Shown: positions 1-7,856 of the stretch, in pieces
Layout of the letters: the number at the start of each line of letters is the position of its first letter
How positions within the stretch are numbered: position 1 is the first letter of the stretch
The notes under the pieces: generated by a model
Told to the model about the DNA's origin: nothing
The model's database searches: none
The model's input: the letters and a program-made list of their open reading frames with translations, nothing else
Assembly: GCA_029243605.1 (NCBI GenBank)
Contig: JAQWRT010000026.1
Location: 120,980-184,979 of the forward strand
DNA length: 64,000 nt
Source: Myxococcota bacterium
GTDB taxonomy: Bacteria; Myxococcota_A; UBA9160; UBA4427
Direction: 5' to 3'
Program-made: the position numbers and the translations under genes

Positions 1-201
1 GTCTACATGTCGGCAGCCAATCTGGGCCTCTCCCTGGGCTCCAAGCTCTTTGGTATTGTCTCGGAAAGAGCGGACTATTCGGACAGTTACTTGTTGTTGG
101 CACTCTTGATCGCTTTCATGCTCGGGATACTGGCGCTCTTTAATAAGCCGCAATTGGAGCGCGAGTTGGAGCATGTCGGCGAAAGTGGCAGAAAGCTCTA
201 G
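1..201 (+). CDS. MFS-type transporter, C-terminal fragment (cut by window start)
   Basis: The frame is open from the first base, so the gene begins outside the window. The visible ~66 residues start with a small/glycine-rich membrane segment (LGLSLGSKLFG). A short loop with acidic residues follows (SERADYSDS), then a strongly hydrophobic helix (LLLALLIAFMLGILALF) and a charged cytoplasmic tail ending in TAG. This is the look of the last two helices of a 12-helix major facilitator permease. Substrate cannot be told from this part. Folate/biopterin-type or generic MFS carriers are both possible. The membrane-protein call is firm; the family is inference. Confidence 0.55.
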   Translation, partial: VYMSAANLGLSLGSKLFGIVSERADYSDSYLLLALLIAFMLGILALFNKPQLERELEHVGESGRKL

Positions 202-257
202 GGAAGTTGGGCCCGACAGGTCACCCGATCGCTACCCCGGTGCATTCAACCCCTGAA

Positions 258-1151
258 CTAGAGCTGAGAGAGAATCGGAACGGTGGGTACAGCTAGAGTA
301 TCCCCGAGTTGTTTGTCCCCGATGATGCCCTGGAAGAAACGACTTCCCATCAAGTCCGCGAAGTAGTCGGCGCCAGGGTAGTAGACGATGGCAACCTGCT
401 CGAAATCCACATCACCCTCCAACCTGACGGCGCTTCCGATATGTATCGGACCGTGGGCAAGAGCGGCCATTCGGGTCAGCATTTGGATCCCATAGCCGGT
501 ATTGGCGGCTTGCTGAGCCGAGTTGCCCGGCTGGCTTAGGTTGAAGATCACGACCGCTTCGGAGTTCACCGCGGCCAGGCTACGAAGGGCTGCACTGCGT
601 TCCGAAAGCATTTCGTATTCCGCCGAGGGCTCTGCCGGTTTAGGCAGGGCCTCGAGAGGCGCGGCGCCCAAATTCCCCTTGGCGATGTCCGCGAGGCGCA
701 GGGCGAGGAGTGCCTGGGGTAGGGCTAGGTTCAGGAGCGGGTTCCTTTGCATGCCGTGAGAGTAAGACTGGCTAAAAACCGAGAGTGCATCCCTGTAGTC
801 GGAGCCCTGAGACGCGCTTTCGTAGGCGTCTCTCGAGGGGTACTCCGTCAGGATTACTGCGTTCCATTGCGCAGGCTCAAGGCGACTCGACGCGACAGTA
901 AATCCAGCCTGGCCAGCGTAGATCAACTTCCCTTTTCCGTCGTTCTTGATGGCTTGAGTCAATCGGCTGATGTCAGGGATGAGTTCCCTGCCTTTTTCGG
1001 CCTCAAGAAATGTGATGACATGAAGAGAGGAGGTCGAATGCAGAACCGATTGCCTGTCCTGGGCAGCGCCGCGACGGGCGTCGAGATACCGAAGGTGCTG
1101 CCAAGCCAACAGGCACGCGATCAGCCCAAGCGCGACGAGGATGAACTTCAT
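258..1151 (-). CDS. Membrane-anchored tandem dimeric alpha/beta-barrel (DUF1330-like) protein, 297 aa
   Basis: One N-terminal hydrophobic helix (about residues 3-17) anchors a soluble region. That region seems to hold two ferredoxin-like dimeric-barrel repeats: the first around the strand-plus-YPSRDAYES block, the second ending in a strand (VAIVYYPGADYF). The terminal block GDKQLGD...VPILSQL recurs almost unchanged in the protein at 49333-50253, so the two are paralogues. A shorter relative lies at 10206-10841. An AAAGGAA stretch lies about 11 bases before the ATG. In known DUF1330/Dabb/EthD-like families this fold binds small hydrophobic ligands or acts as a cofactor-free enzyme. No catalytic residue can be named here, so function is unknown. 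Family assignment rests on fold-like patterns, not on a search. Confidence 0.6.
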   Translation of the reverse strand: MKFILVALGLIACLLAWQHLRYLDARRGAAQDRQSVLHSTSSLHVITFLEAEKGRELIPDISRLTQAIKNDGKGKLIYAGQAGFTVASSRLEPAQWNAVILTEYPSRDAYESASQGSDYRDALSVFSQSYSHGMQRNPLLNLALPQALLALRLADIAKGNLGAAPLEALPKPAEPSAEYEMLSERSAALRSLAAVNSEAVVIFNLSQPGNSAQQAANTGYGIQMLTRMAALAHGPIHIGSAVRLEGDVDFEQVAIVYYPGADYFADLMGSRFFQGIIGDKQLGDTLAVPTVPILSQL

Positions 1152-1443
1152 CGGTGAACATTTCCTTTCGTGGAGGTTTTCGGTGCGGAAAGATCTCGCC
1201 CCGAGTATACCGCTTGATCAGGACTTCTCGTGGGAGGCCAATGAGTGAGGGGCTCGATCAAGAATCACATCTATTTTGGCGAGAAGTATCGTGTGGGATA
1301 AATTGTAATTGTGATCTTTTGAAGCGCCCCTAAGCTTCTCAATTGTGCTCCCCAGGAAAATGAATCAATGAGACGAATCTCGATCTCACTAGCCGGGCGA
1401 TCTCTCGACTCCTTCACTAAGTCTCCTGCCCGAGGGAAATACC

Positions 1444-2361
1444 ATGGCGAATGAAGCAGGGGGTGAGAGGCTGCAAGTCATTCTTCAAGCTGTGCCCGGT
1501 TGGGAATTGCCCTCGGACGCAGTTCAGCCTCTAGAAGGGGGAATTACCAACCTGAATTATCTCGTCCGCCGTGGCGAAGAGCGATTCGTAGTGCGCGTGG
1601 GTGGTATGAATACCCATCTACTCGGAATCGAGCGAAATCGAGAGTACGAGATCAGCTGCATCGCGGCTGATTTGGGTATCGGCGCTGAGGTCTACGCCTT
1701 TCTGCCAGACCATGGGGCCATGGTCACTCATTTCGTCGAGGGCGACGCCGTTTCGGCAGAGCGCGCCGCTGACCGCAGTGTGATGCGGCGAATTATGACT
1801 ACGGTCCGTCGTTACCATGATGGGCCGGCTTTTCCTGGTTCTTTTTCCGTCTTTCAGATTTTCCGCACCTACGAGCAACTGGCTTTGGAACGTGGGGTCG
1901 TGTTCCCCCCGTCAGCGGCGACGGCGCTCGGGCACGCTCGTGCCGTTGAACAGGCATTGGGTCCGGTGGCCGATCCCGTGCCCTGCCACAACGACTTGCT
2001 CGCCGCCAATTTTCTCGAAGACGGGGAAACTATCCGTCTTCTGGATTGGGAATATGGCGGTATGGGCGACCGCTTCTTTGATCTGGGCAATTTTGCTGCG
2101 AATCAGGGTTTGGACTCGGTGGGCTGCCAGGCTCTGGTAGAGGCATATTTCGGCGAAGTGAAAGACCGCCACTTGGCTCATATTTACCTGATGCGAACCA
2201 TGTCCAATTTGCGGGAATCGTTCTGGGGCTTTCTCCAGAGCGGAATCTCCAGCCTCGAATTCGACTTTCTTGACTATGCCCACAGCCATCTCGCGCGAGT
2301 TATGGACGATGTGACCAGCCCGCAGATGGTGGAGTGGCAGGCCGCAGTTGAGGTGCGCTGA
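1444..2361 (+). CDS. Choline/ethanolamine kinase-like phosphotransferase (APH fold), 305 aa
   Basis: The fold is that of aminoglycoside phosphotransferases and choline kinases. A glycine-rich N-lobe (LEGGITNLNYLV, residues 30-41) precedes the Brenner catalytic motif CHNDLLAANFL, with H182, N183 and D184. The metal-binding DWEYGGMGD motif follows with D201. These kinases transfer the ATP gamma-phosphate to a hydroxyl, usually of choline or ethanolamine in LicA-like members. The DWEY block and the downstream FFDLGNFA match choline kinases better than antibiotic kinases. It converges with a DAO-family oxidoreductase, 37 bases away. That neighbour's family acts on methylated amines such as sarcosine, so a shared choline/glycine-betaine theme is possible but only inferred. 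Confidence 0.8.
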   Translation: MANEAGGERLQVILQAVPGWELPSDAVQPLEGGITNLNYLVRRGEERFVVRVGGMNTHLLGIERNREYEISCIAADLGIGAEVYAFLPDHGAMVTHFVEGDAVSAERAADRSVMRRIMTTVRRYHDGPAFPGSFSVFQIFRTYEQLALERGVVFPPSAATALGHARAVEQALGPVADPVPCHNDLLAANFLEDGETIRLLDWEYGGMGDRFFDLGNFAANQGLDSVGCQALVEAYFGEVKDRHLAHIYLMRTMSNLRESFWGFLQSGISSLEFDFLDYAHSHLARVMDDVTSPQMVEWQAAVEVR

Positions 2362-2398
2362 GTTCGAAGGATTCGGCTGATATTTCTCTTCGGATGAG

Positions 2399-3628
2399 TC
2401 AGCGCGGGACTGACCCGTAGTGTCCGGAGTAGGTGTGAACGCATTTGGGCTCGATTTCACTCCGCTCTTGAAATCCCGGAGTCCCAAAATATCGATCGGC
2501 TGCGATTGCACTGAGGTCGTAGGCGCAGGGCTCGTTCAATACGAGCTGAGCCATGATCACGCCCATGGTTGGGCTTTGCACGATGCCATGACCGCAGAAG
2601 CCTGCAGTATGGTAGAGACCGTCGATTCCCGGGATTGTGCCCGATAGAGGGCTGCCGTTGGGTGTGAACGTCATAATGCCTTGAGTAATGCTGTATTTGA
2701 CGTTTTCGAGAAAAGGAAATCGATGTAGAGCGCTTTCAAGCAGGTAGGCAACCGCCGGGTTGTCCCGCGCGGCGCGCATTTGGCTCATTCTGAAATTGTC
2801 GTCCAATTCGGCCATGTCCCGGAGAACGGGGCCGTCCTCGTAGATACCGACGATGAGCCCCCCGGCTTCCGGGCGCGAGTAGATCCGCCCGTCATAATCC
2901 CGGACGGCCGGGCTCATGCGGTCTATGGGGTAATCGCCGTTGGGGTGAGTTGTGAGGTAGACGTGTTCGATACCCACGGTCTGAAGAACCTGGCCCACTC
3001 GCTCAGCCATGACATGGGCCCAGGGCCCACAGGCCAGTACCACCTGGTCGGCGTAAATCGGACCCTGATCGGTTTGCACCCCTCGAGCGCGACTCTTTTC
3101 GACGATGACATCGCGGACGGGACGATTTTGAAGAATCTTGCCCCCATTTCTTCGCGCCATCTGGGCGTAGCTCATGGTGAGTTCGTGGGGCAGGATATGC
3201 CCATCGCTGGGGGTATGACTCGCTAGGAGGACGTCGTCGGATTTCATATAGGGCAGCAGCCTGGCGGTCTCTTCGGCGGTGATTAAGTCAACTTCGAGTC
3301 CACTGCCTGCACCCAGGTCCACATGGTTTTGGGTGTCCTCGACTCGCGCTTCTGTCGTGGCCAGTCGGAGGCTTCCGGTTTCAACAAAGATCTCTTGGCC
3401 GGTTTGTGCCTCGAGTTCCCGGACTACGTTGAGTCCGTCCACGAGAATCTGTGTCGCGCTGGGGGTTTTTCGTACTTGCCCCAGGAGCCCGGCAGCCTGG
3501 CCTGTTGAGCCTGCGCCGAGTTGCTGTCGCTCGACCAAGGTCACCGAGGCGCCTCGTTGGGAGAGTTGGTAGGCCGTGGACAATCCCGCGACCCCTCCTC
3601 CCACGATGATCACGTCGGTTCCCGTCAT
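2399..3628 (-). CDS. FAD-dependent oxidoreductase, DAO / sarcosine oxidase beta-like, 409 aa
   Basis: Residues 4-34 form a classical FAD Rossmann start: VIIVGGGVAGLSTAYQL, then an acidic ribose-binding residue in TLVER. This is followed by GAGSTGQAAG, as in sarcosine and dimethylglycine oxidases. The C-terminal block around DGLYHTAGFCGHGIVQSPTMG is the second FAD-contact region of DAO enzymes, with the GHG typical of sarcosine oxidase beta subunits. Such enzymes oxidise N-methyl amino acids or D-amino acids to an imine plus H2O2 or a reduced acceptor. The start codon overlaps the stop of the upstream esterase in an ATGA arrangement, so the two are translationally coupled. Length is normal for the family; substrate is not resolved. 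Confidence 0.82.
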   Translation of the reverse strand: MTGTDVIIVGGGVAGLSTAYQLSQRGASVTLVERQQLGAGSTGQAAGLLGQVRKTPSATQILVDGLNVVRELEAQTGQEIFVETGSLRLATTEARVEDTQNHVDLGAGSGLEVDLITAEETARLLPYMKSDDVLLASHTPSDGHILPHELTMSYAQMARRNGGKILQNRPVRDVIVEKSRARGVQTDQGPIYADQVVLACGPWAHVMAERVGQVLQTVGIEHVYLTTHPNGDYPIDRMSPAVRDYDGRIYSRPEAGGLIVGIYEDGPVLRDMAELDDNFRMSQMRAARDNPAVAYLLESALHRFPFLENVKYSITQGIMTFTPNGSPLSGTIPGIDGLYHTAGFCGHGIVQSPTMGVIMAQLVLNEPCAYDLSAIAADRYFGTPGFQERSEIEPKCVHTYSGHYGSVPR

Positions 3629-4680
3629 TCGACTTCAGTCGCCTCAGCCGCAAGGGCAGGGGGGGAAGTTTTGGGGAGCGATCGATCCAAGAAGTCGAAA
3701 GCTCGATCAAGCGGTTCGACCTCGAAGCGAGCCCCTGAGATGTGGCCGCCTCCGGTCTCGAAGAGTTCGACGCTGACTCCGGCTGCCCCGAGCGCATCGC
3801 GCATACGCCGGGAGTGCTCGACATTCACGATCCAGTCGTCTCGCCCATGATAGAGAAATGTGGGGGGAAAGTCGGAGTCGGCTGCGACTAGAGGCGAAGC
3901 CTCTTCGTAAATCAGTGGGATTTCTTCGGGGCTTCCCCCTAGAAATGCTTGCACAGGTCGGGCGCCTCCGAGCAGGCGAAGATCGGAGGGACCTGCTCCG
4001 GCAACGCAGGCCTGAACGGTGGCCGGTACGTCGGCGCACCGGGAGTCGGCAGCTGCCAGGTCGGGGCGCGCCGCAGCCAGCAGGCTCAGGTGCCCGCCTG
4101 CAGAGTACCCCCAGAGTGCGATTCGATCGGGGTCGATGTCTAGGGCTTCGGAATTCGCCCGAACCCAGCAAACCGCGTCGAGCACGTCGATCAACTGGGC
4201 GGGGTAGCGGTGCTCGGGTGCGAGCCGATACTCGATATTGAGCGCGGCATATCCGCGCTCAACCGCCTTGTCTGCGACTCGCTCCATGCGACTTCGGTTG
4301 CCTCGCGCCCAACTGCCCCCATGCACGAGAATGACCGCTGGTAGCGGTCCATCCGCCTGGGGGCGATGAAGATCCAGGACTCGGTGGGGATCGTCCTTGT
4401 GATAAGGAAGGTCGCGACGGATTTCCGACCCAGGGTGGCCGGGGTCAGTACCGTGCGGGGTTCGCATGCCCGAACAGGCAGCGCTTCCCGCAACGAGGAT
4501 GCCGAGGCTAATATGAGCGGCGACGCCAAGAAAGGAAGGCCTCTTGAGCCGACGAGTTCTGCCTCTCACGAGTCCCGTTATGAGCCCGAGGAAGAGCAGG
4601 GTCGAAATTCCTGGGCTAGGCGTGGCTATCATCCCCGAAACTGTGGGGTCTATTGAGCTGGGGAAGAAGATTTCTACCAT
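3625..4680 (-). CDS. Alpha/beta-hydrolase, BD-FAE / carboxylesterase type, 351 aa
   Basis: A secreted or membrane-attached esterase. The first ~70 residues hold two hydrophobic stretches and end in AGSAACSG, which resembles but does not perfectly match a lipobox. The catalytic domain has the oxyanion HGG motif (residues 120-122), the nucleophile elbow GYSAGG (S193), an aspartate in GRDDW (D281/D282) and the histidine in GGGH (H313). The spacing is that of the BD-FAE / hormone-sensitive-lipase-like group. It hydrolyses short carboxyl esters; the natural substrate is unknown. It is the first gene of a two-gene operon with the DAO oxidoreductase, overlapping it by four bases. A start closer to the second hydrophobic segment is possible, so the N-terminus is uncertain. 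Confidence 0.8.
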   Translation of the reverse strand: MVEIFFPSSIDPTVSGMIATPSPGISTLLFLGLITGLVRGRTRRLKRPSFLGVAAHISLGILVAGSAACSGMRTPHGTDPGHPGSEIRRDLPYHKDDPHRVLDLHRPQADGPLPAVILVHGGSWARGNRSRMERVADKAVERGYAALNIEYRLAPEHRYPAQLIDVLDAVCWVRANSEALDIDPDRIALWGYSAGGHLSLLAAARPDLAAADSRCADVPATVQACVAGAGPSDLRLLGGARPVQAFLGGSPEEIPLIYEEASPLVAADSDFPPTFLYHGRDDWIVNVEHSRRMRDALGAAGVSVELFETGGGHISGARFEVEPLDRAFDFLDRSLPKTSPPALAAEATEVE

Positions 4681-4754
4681 CGGTTTTCAGAGTTACCCTT
4701 CGGGCTGAGCGAGTAGTCGGCTCCCCGCCATACTAGGAGTCGTCTTCGCTAGGC

Positions 4755-5915
4755 TTACCGTGCTTGCCGGTAGACTTCTCGTTCAATCTCAAAGAACAGG
4801 TCGAGGGACCTGCTGTCGCCGAAGGGGAGGATCTGGCTGAGATAAGACCCTCCGACACCCGCCTCCATGTCGATCCAGAAAAAGCTGTTGGCCAGCCCGG
4901 CCCACATGAGGGTTCCCGCCGGCCTTCCAGTTTCGCAGGGCGTCTCGTTGATCTGAAAAGTCAGGCCCCAGGATTTTGGCTCGCCGGGAAAAAACTCCGC
5001 GTCGTTGGAGTAGGCGGGTGCAGCTGTCTTGAGCGGACAGACGCGTAGGTCGCCGATCTGGTTAGTCACCATCTCAGCCACGGTCGTCTCCTTGAGGAGT
5101 TGCTCGCCCTCCAAGGTGCCTCGGTTGAGCATCATACGGATAAACCGTCCATAGTCCGACATGGTCGAATGCAGTCCGCCGCCGCCCATTTCGTATTCGG
5201 GCTTAGCCGGCTCGTTCGGCTCCGCGCAAACCAGCGCACCATTTTTTTCGCGTGTGTGCAAACCCGCCGTACGCTCGAGCATGGATGGCGTGTGGGAGAA
5301 CGCAGTGTCCTTCATTCCCAGCGGACCCGTAAGGTTCTGCTCAAAGTAGGAACCAAGAGTGAGGCCCGAAGCGGCTTCGACCATCTTTCCTGTCCAGTCG
5401 ATTCCGGTGCCGTACTCCCAGCGAGTTCCCGGATCGAAGGCGAGGGGGGCCCGCAATGCGGCGTTCTTAAGAGAAAAAAGACTGGGTGTCTCTGTTGCTT
5501 GGCGCCAACGCACATCGTTCTCGTTCCAAATTTCGTAGACGAAGCCCGATGTATGTGTCAGGAGCTGGCGCAGTGTGACAGGAGTTTTTGGCGGTCGAGT
5601 TTGTGGCTGGCCGTCGGTGTCGAAACCCGAAAGAACCTGGACTTCGCCTAACCAGGGAATTACCTCACTTGCTGGCGAATCGAGGGATAATTTCCCTTGC
5701 TCTACCAGCTGCATCGCTGCGGCACCTGTAATTGCTTTGGTCATCGAGTGGATCGCGCCGACGGTATCGATGGTCATCGCGACGTTCGAACCGAGGACGC
5801 GCTCTCCCGCCGCCCCTTCCCATCGAACTCCTGAATGGTCGACAACGGTTGCGCTCGCTCCGGGAGCAGCCCCTGCCGCGACGCCTTCCTGTAAAATCCG
5901 ATCAAAATTACTCAT
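4755..5915 (-). CDS. Serine hydrolase, class C beta-lactamase / EstB-type esterase, 386 aa
   Basis: The SxxK catalytic motif is visible as SMTK (S57, K60). The tyrosine motif is in RWEYGTG (Y168), which departs from the YxN of true AmpC lactamases and is closer to EstB/LovD-type esterases and transesterases. A large insertion and a C-terminal section with MWAGLANSFFWID complete the family pattern. There is no convincing signal peptide, so a cytoplasmic esterase or acyltransferase role is more likely than antibiotic resistance. It is a single gene facing away from the DUF385-like gene, with about 120 bases between them. Confidence 0.8.
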   Translation of the reverse strand: MSNFDRILQEGVAAGAAPGASATVVDHSGVRWEGAAGERVLGSNVAMTIDTVGAIHSMTKAITGAAAMQLVEQGKLSLDSPASEVIPWLGEVQVLSGFDTDGQPQTRPPKTPVTLRQLLTHTSGFVYEIWNENDVRWRQATETPSLFSLKNAALRAPLAFDPGTRWEYGTGIDWTGKMVEAASGLTLGSYFEQNLTGPLGMKDTAFSHTPSMLERTAGLHTREKNGALVCAEPNEPAKPEYEMGGGGLHSTMSDYGRFIRMMLNRGTLEGEQLLKETTVAEMVTNQIGDLRVCPLKTAAPAYSNDAEFFPGEPKSWGLTFQINETPCETGRPAGTLMWAGLANSFFWIDMEAGVGGSYLSQILPFGDSRSLDLFFEIEREVYRQAR

Positions 5916-6038
5916 GGGGGTGTTCGCTCCTGGGAGGTTGGCGAAGTAGAGAAGAACGCTCGACTCAGATGCTCTCTGCCTGGAGGGAGGCTACCCTACG
6001 CGAGCGAAAGTGCGATTAATCCTGTTTGGAGACGAATT

Positions 6039-6461
6039 ATGAAGATTCTGAAGTGGTTCGGCATTTTGGCTGCCGCCTATATCGTTTTGGTTGTGCTCTT
6101 CGAGACGTTATTTCTCGGGCTCTATCAACCGAAGCTCGAGGGTACGGAGCTACCGATGCTTGTTATCACAACGACGGATGATTCGGGTGCCTCTAGCGAC
6201 CGGCGGCTGGCGCGCTTCGATACCGATGGCAAAATCTACGTTTCCGCACATCACTGGACGCGAGGCTGGCATAGCCGAGCGCTCGGAAACCCCAATGTGC
6301 AAGTCGAGATGGATGGCGCGATAGGGGACTATTTGGCTGTGTCGGTCACTGACGAGGAGTTTGACCGGGTGGCCAGAGAGCACCCGATCCCGATCCGGTT
6401 TGTGGTCATGATGGGATTTCCGCCAGAGCGCGAGATTCTAAGGCTGGATCCGTCCATCTGA
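6039..6461 (+). CDS. DUF385 / deazaflavin-dependent nitroreductase-like membrane-anchored protein, 140 aa
   Basis: An N-terminal helix (about residues 7-28) is followed by a small split-barrel domain. The pattern RRLARFDTDGKIYVSA, then WTRGWHSRALGNPNVQVEMDG, resembles the DUF385 / deazaflavin-dependent nitroreductase (Ddn) family. That family binds coenzyme F420 or FMN-like flavins. The membrane anchor is unusual compared with soluble Ddn proteins but is seen in some homologues. No F420 biosynthesis gene is in the window, so use of F420 is unproven. The gene stands alone and converges with the amidohydrolase across a hairpin. Confidence 0.6.
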   Translation: MKILKWFGILAAAYIVLVVLFETLFLGLYQPKLEGTELPMLVITTTDDSGASSDRRLARFDTDGKIYVSAHHWTRGWHSRALGNPNVQVEMDGAIGDYLAVSVTDEEFDRVAREHPIPIRFVVMMGFPPEREILRLDPSI

Positions 6462-6538
6462 AGCGTTGGACCCATTTCCCTGGGGTCATGCGAGATCTGG
6501 ATCCGCAGCTGAATGGATAGGGGCTGGCTGGCTCTCCG

Positions 6539-6558
6539 GCTGAGAGCGTCCTCTCAGC
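6539..6558. terminator. Hairpin between convergent genes
   Basis: A perfect 8-bp stem (GCTGAGAG / CTCTCAGC) with a 4-base loop lies in the 140-bp space between two convergent genes. A second small G4/C4 hairpin follows directly. There is no U-tract on either side, so it is at best an atypical bidirectional terminator. Confidence 0.35.
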
Positions 6559-6601
6559 GGGGTGGTTCCCCGCGACTCGGAGAACTGAAAGAGGGGAAGG
6601 C

Positions 6602-7705
6602 TCAGTCCGGGAGACCTCTGGGCAAGTTGAGGTCGTAAATTCGAGCCGCGGTCGCGTAAAAGACGCCATTCTTCTGGATTGAATCGAGTCCTTCTGCCGA
6701 GGCGATCCGCTTGAACGCATTCCAGAGGTTCCCGTAGGAACAAGACACTTTGTCGACGGGAAAATTGGATTCGAACATGCTTCGATCGCTTCCAAATGCG
6801 TTCAGCGCGAAACGCAGCCAGGGCGACCAGGCGGAAGCCAGCGCTTCTGATGAGGGCGAGGGGTGTGCCCGGTCTTCAAAACCGAAGCCGTAGATCGGCA
6901 TGCCGCAACCGCCGAGTTTGACAACAACGTTCGTGCAGGCTGCGACCTGCTCGAGGCCTTGCCGCCAGACGTCGAAGACCTCGGTTCCGTGGAGGCCGGC
7001 ATAGGGACCAATGCCCAGCGGGCCGCCGATATGGTCGAGCACAATCGTTGTCTCAGGAAAAGTACGGGCAAGATCAGCGACCTCGTTCAGCTGTTCGTGG
7101 TACCCCCAGCACTCGAAAATTAGACCCCGCTTCGCAAGTTCGGCGAAGCCCGTCCTGAAATCTTCGCGGCCAAGGAGGCCCTCGAGGGCGCGAGTGGGAT
7201 GGTGATTCCGCGGAACGTCGGCGGATGTGTGAAAGCCGTGGGCTTGGCGGATGCCTCGGAATCGTGAACTCCCGGTCGCCAGGGCGTCGAGGGCGATCGC
7301 CACTTCGGGGCCAAGGGTGAGATCCGCAAAGCCGATGATCCCACCGCAGCAACGCAGTCCTTCGCCGAACAAGTCGGCGGCGGCCATGGCCCTAACACCT
7401 TGCACAAATTCAATTTCACCGACCGGAGCTGTTGGCCCGCCCTCCGCTCGATACATAGAAAGGCATTCGACGAAGACGGTGTCGAATACGCGATGCCCCG
7501 AGCGCACGATGTCGTCGATGAGGTCGTCACCGAGATACCGACGATGAGCTGGCGCAACCTCGCTGTAATCCTCGGCATTACGTCGATCCCAGAGATGGTG
7601 GTGAGGGTCGAGAATCGCCTGGCGAGGATCGAGGGGGGGCTCGGCTCCCGCCGCGTGCCACTCGTCTAGTGTCTTACCGTCTCGATCGATTTTCGCGATG
7701 GGCAT
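6602..7705 (-). CDS. Amidohydrolase family protein (ACMSD / 2-pyrone hydrolase-like), 367 aa
   Basis: A TIM-barrel metal-dependent hydrolase. The N-terminal motif LDPHHHLWDRR carries the first metal-ligand histidines (H35-H37). Later blocks are GFADLTLGPE, the catalytic-face ...LDHIGGPLG, and a C-terminal FESNFPVDK with the conserved aspartate. This is the amidohydrolase-2 pattern, which covers decarboxylases such as ACMSD and hydrolases of lactone or pyrone intermediates in aromatic catabolism. The start used here has an ideal CAGGAGG ribosome site five bases upstream. An in-frame ATG 33 bases earlier has none. It is a single gene with no operon partner; substrate unknown. Confidence 0.82.
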   Translation of the reverse strand: MPIAKIDRDGKTLDEWHAAGAEPPLDPRQAILDPHHHLWDRRNAEDYSEVAPAHRRYLGDDLIDDIVRSGHRVFDTVFVECLSMYRAEGGPTAPVGEIEFVQGVRAMAAADLFGEGLRCCGGIIGFADLTLGPEVAIALDALATGSSRFRGIRQAHGFHTSADVPRNHHPTRALEGLLGREDFRTGFAELAKRGLIFECWGYHEQLNEVADLARTFPETTIVLDHIGGPLGIGPYAGLHGTEVFDVWRQGLEQVAACTNVVVKLGGCGMPIYGFGFEDRAHPSPSSEALASAWSPWLRFALNAFGSDRSMFESNFPVDKVSCSYGNLWNAFKRIASAEGLDSIQKNGVFYATAARIYDLNLPRGLPD

Positions 7706-7856
7706 GACCGCCTCCTGGGTCTTCTGAGATCGGGGCACCGCGGAGCCGTTCTATTCGCCAGATGCTCTTGCCGTGGTTGGTCGTTTCCACGACTTAAATC
7801 GTGTTGATCTTCTCAAGGGGAGTGATGAGCGAGCTTTGCTGGGTGGAGGAGACGAG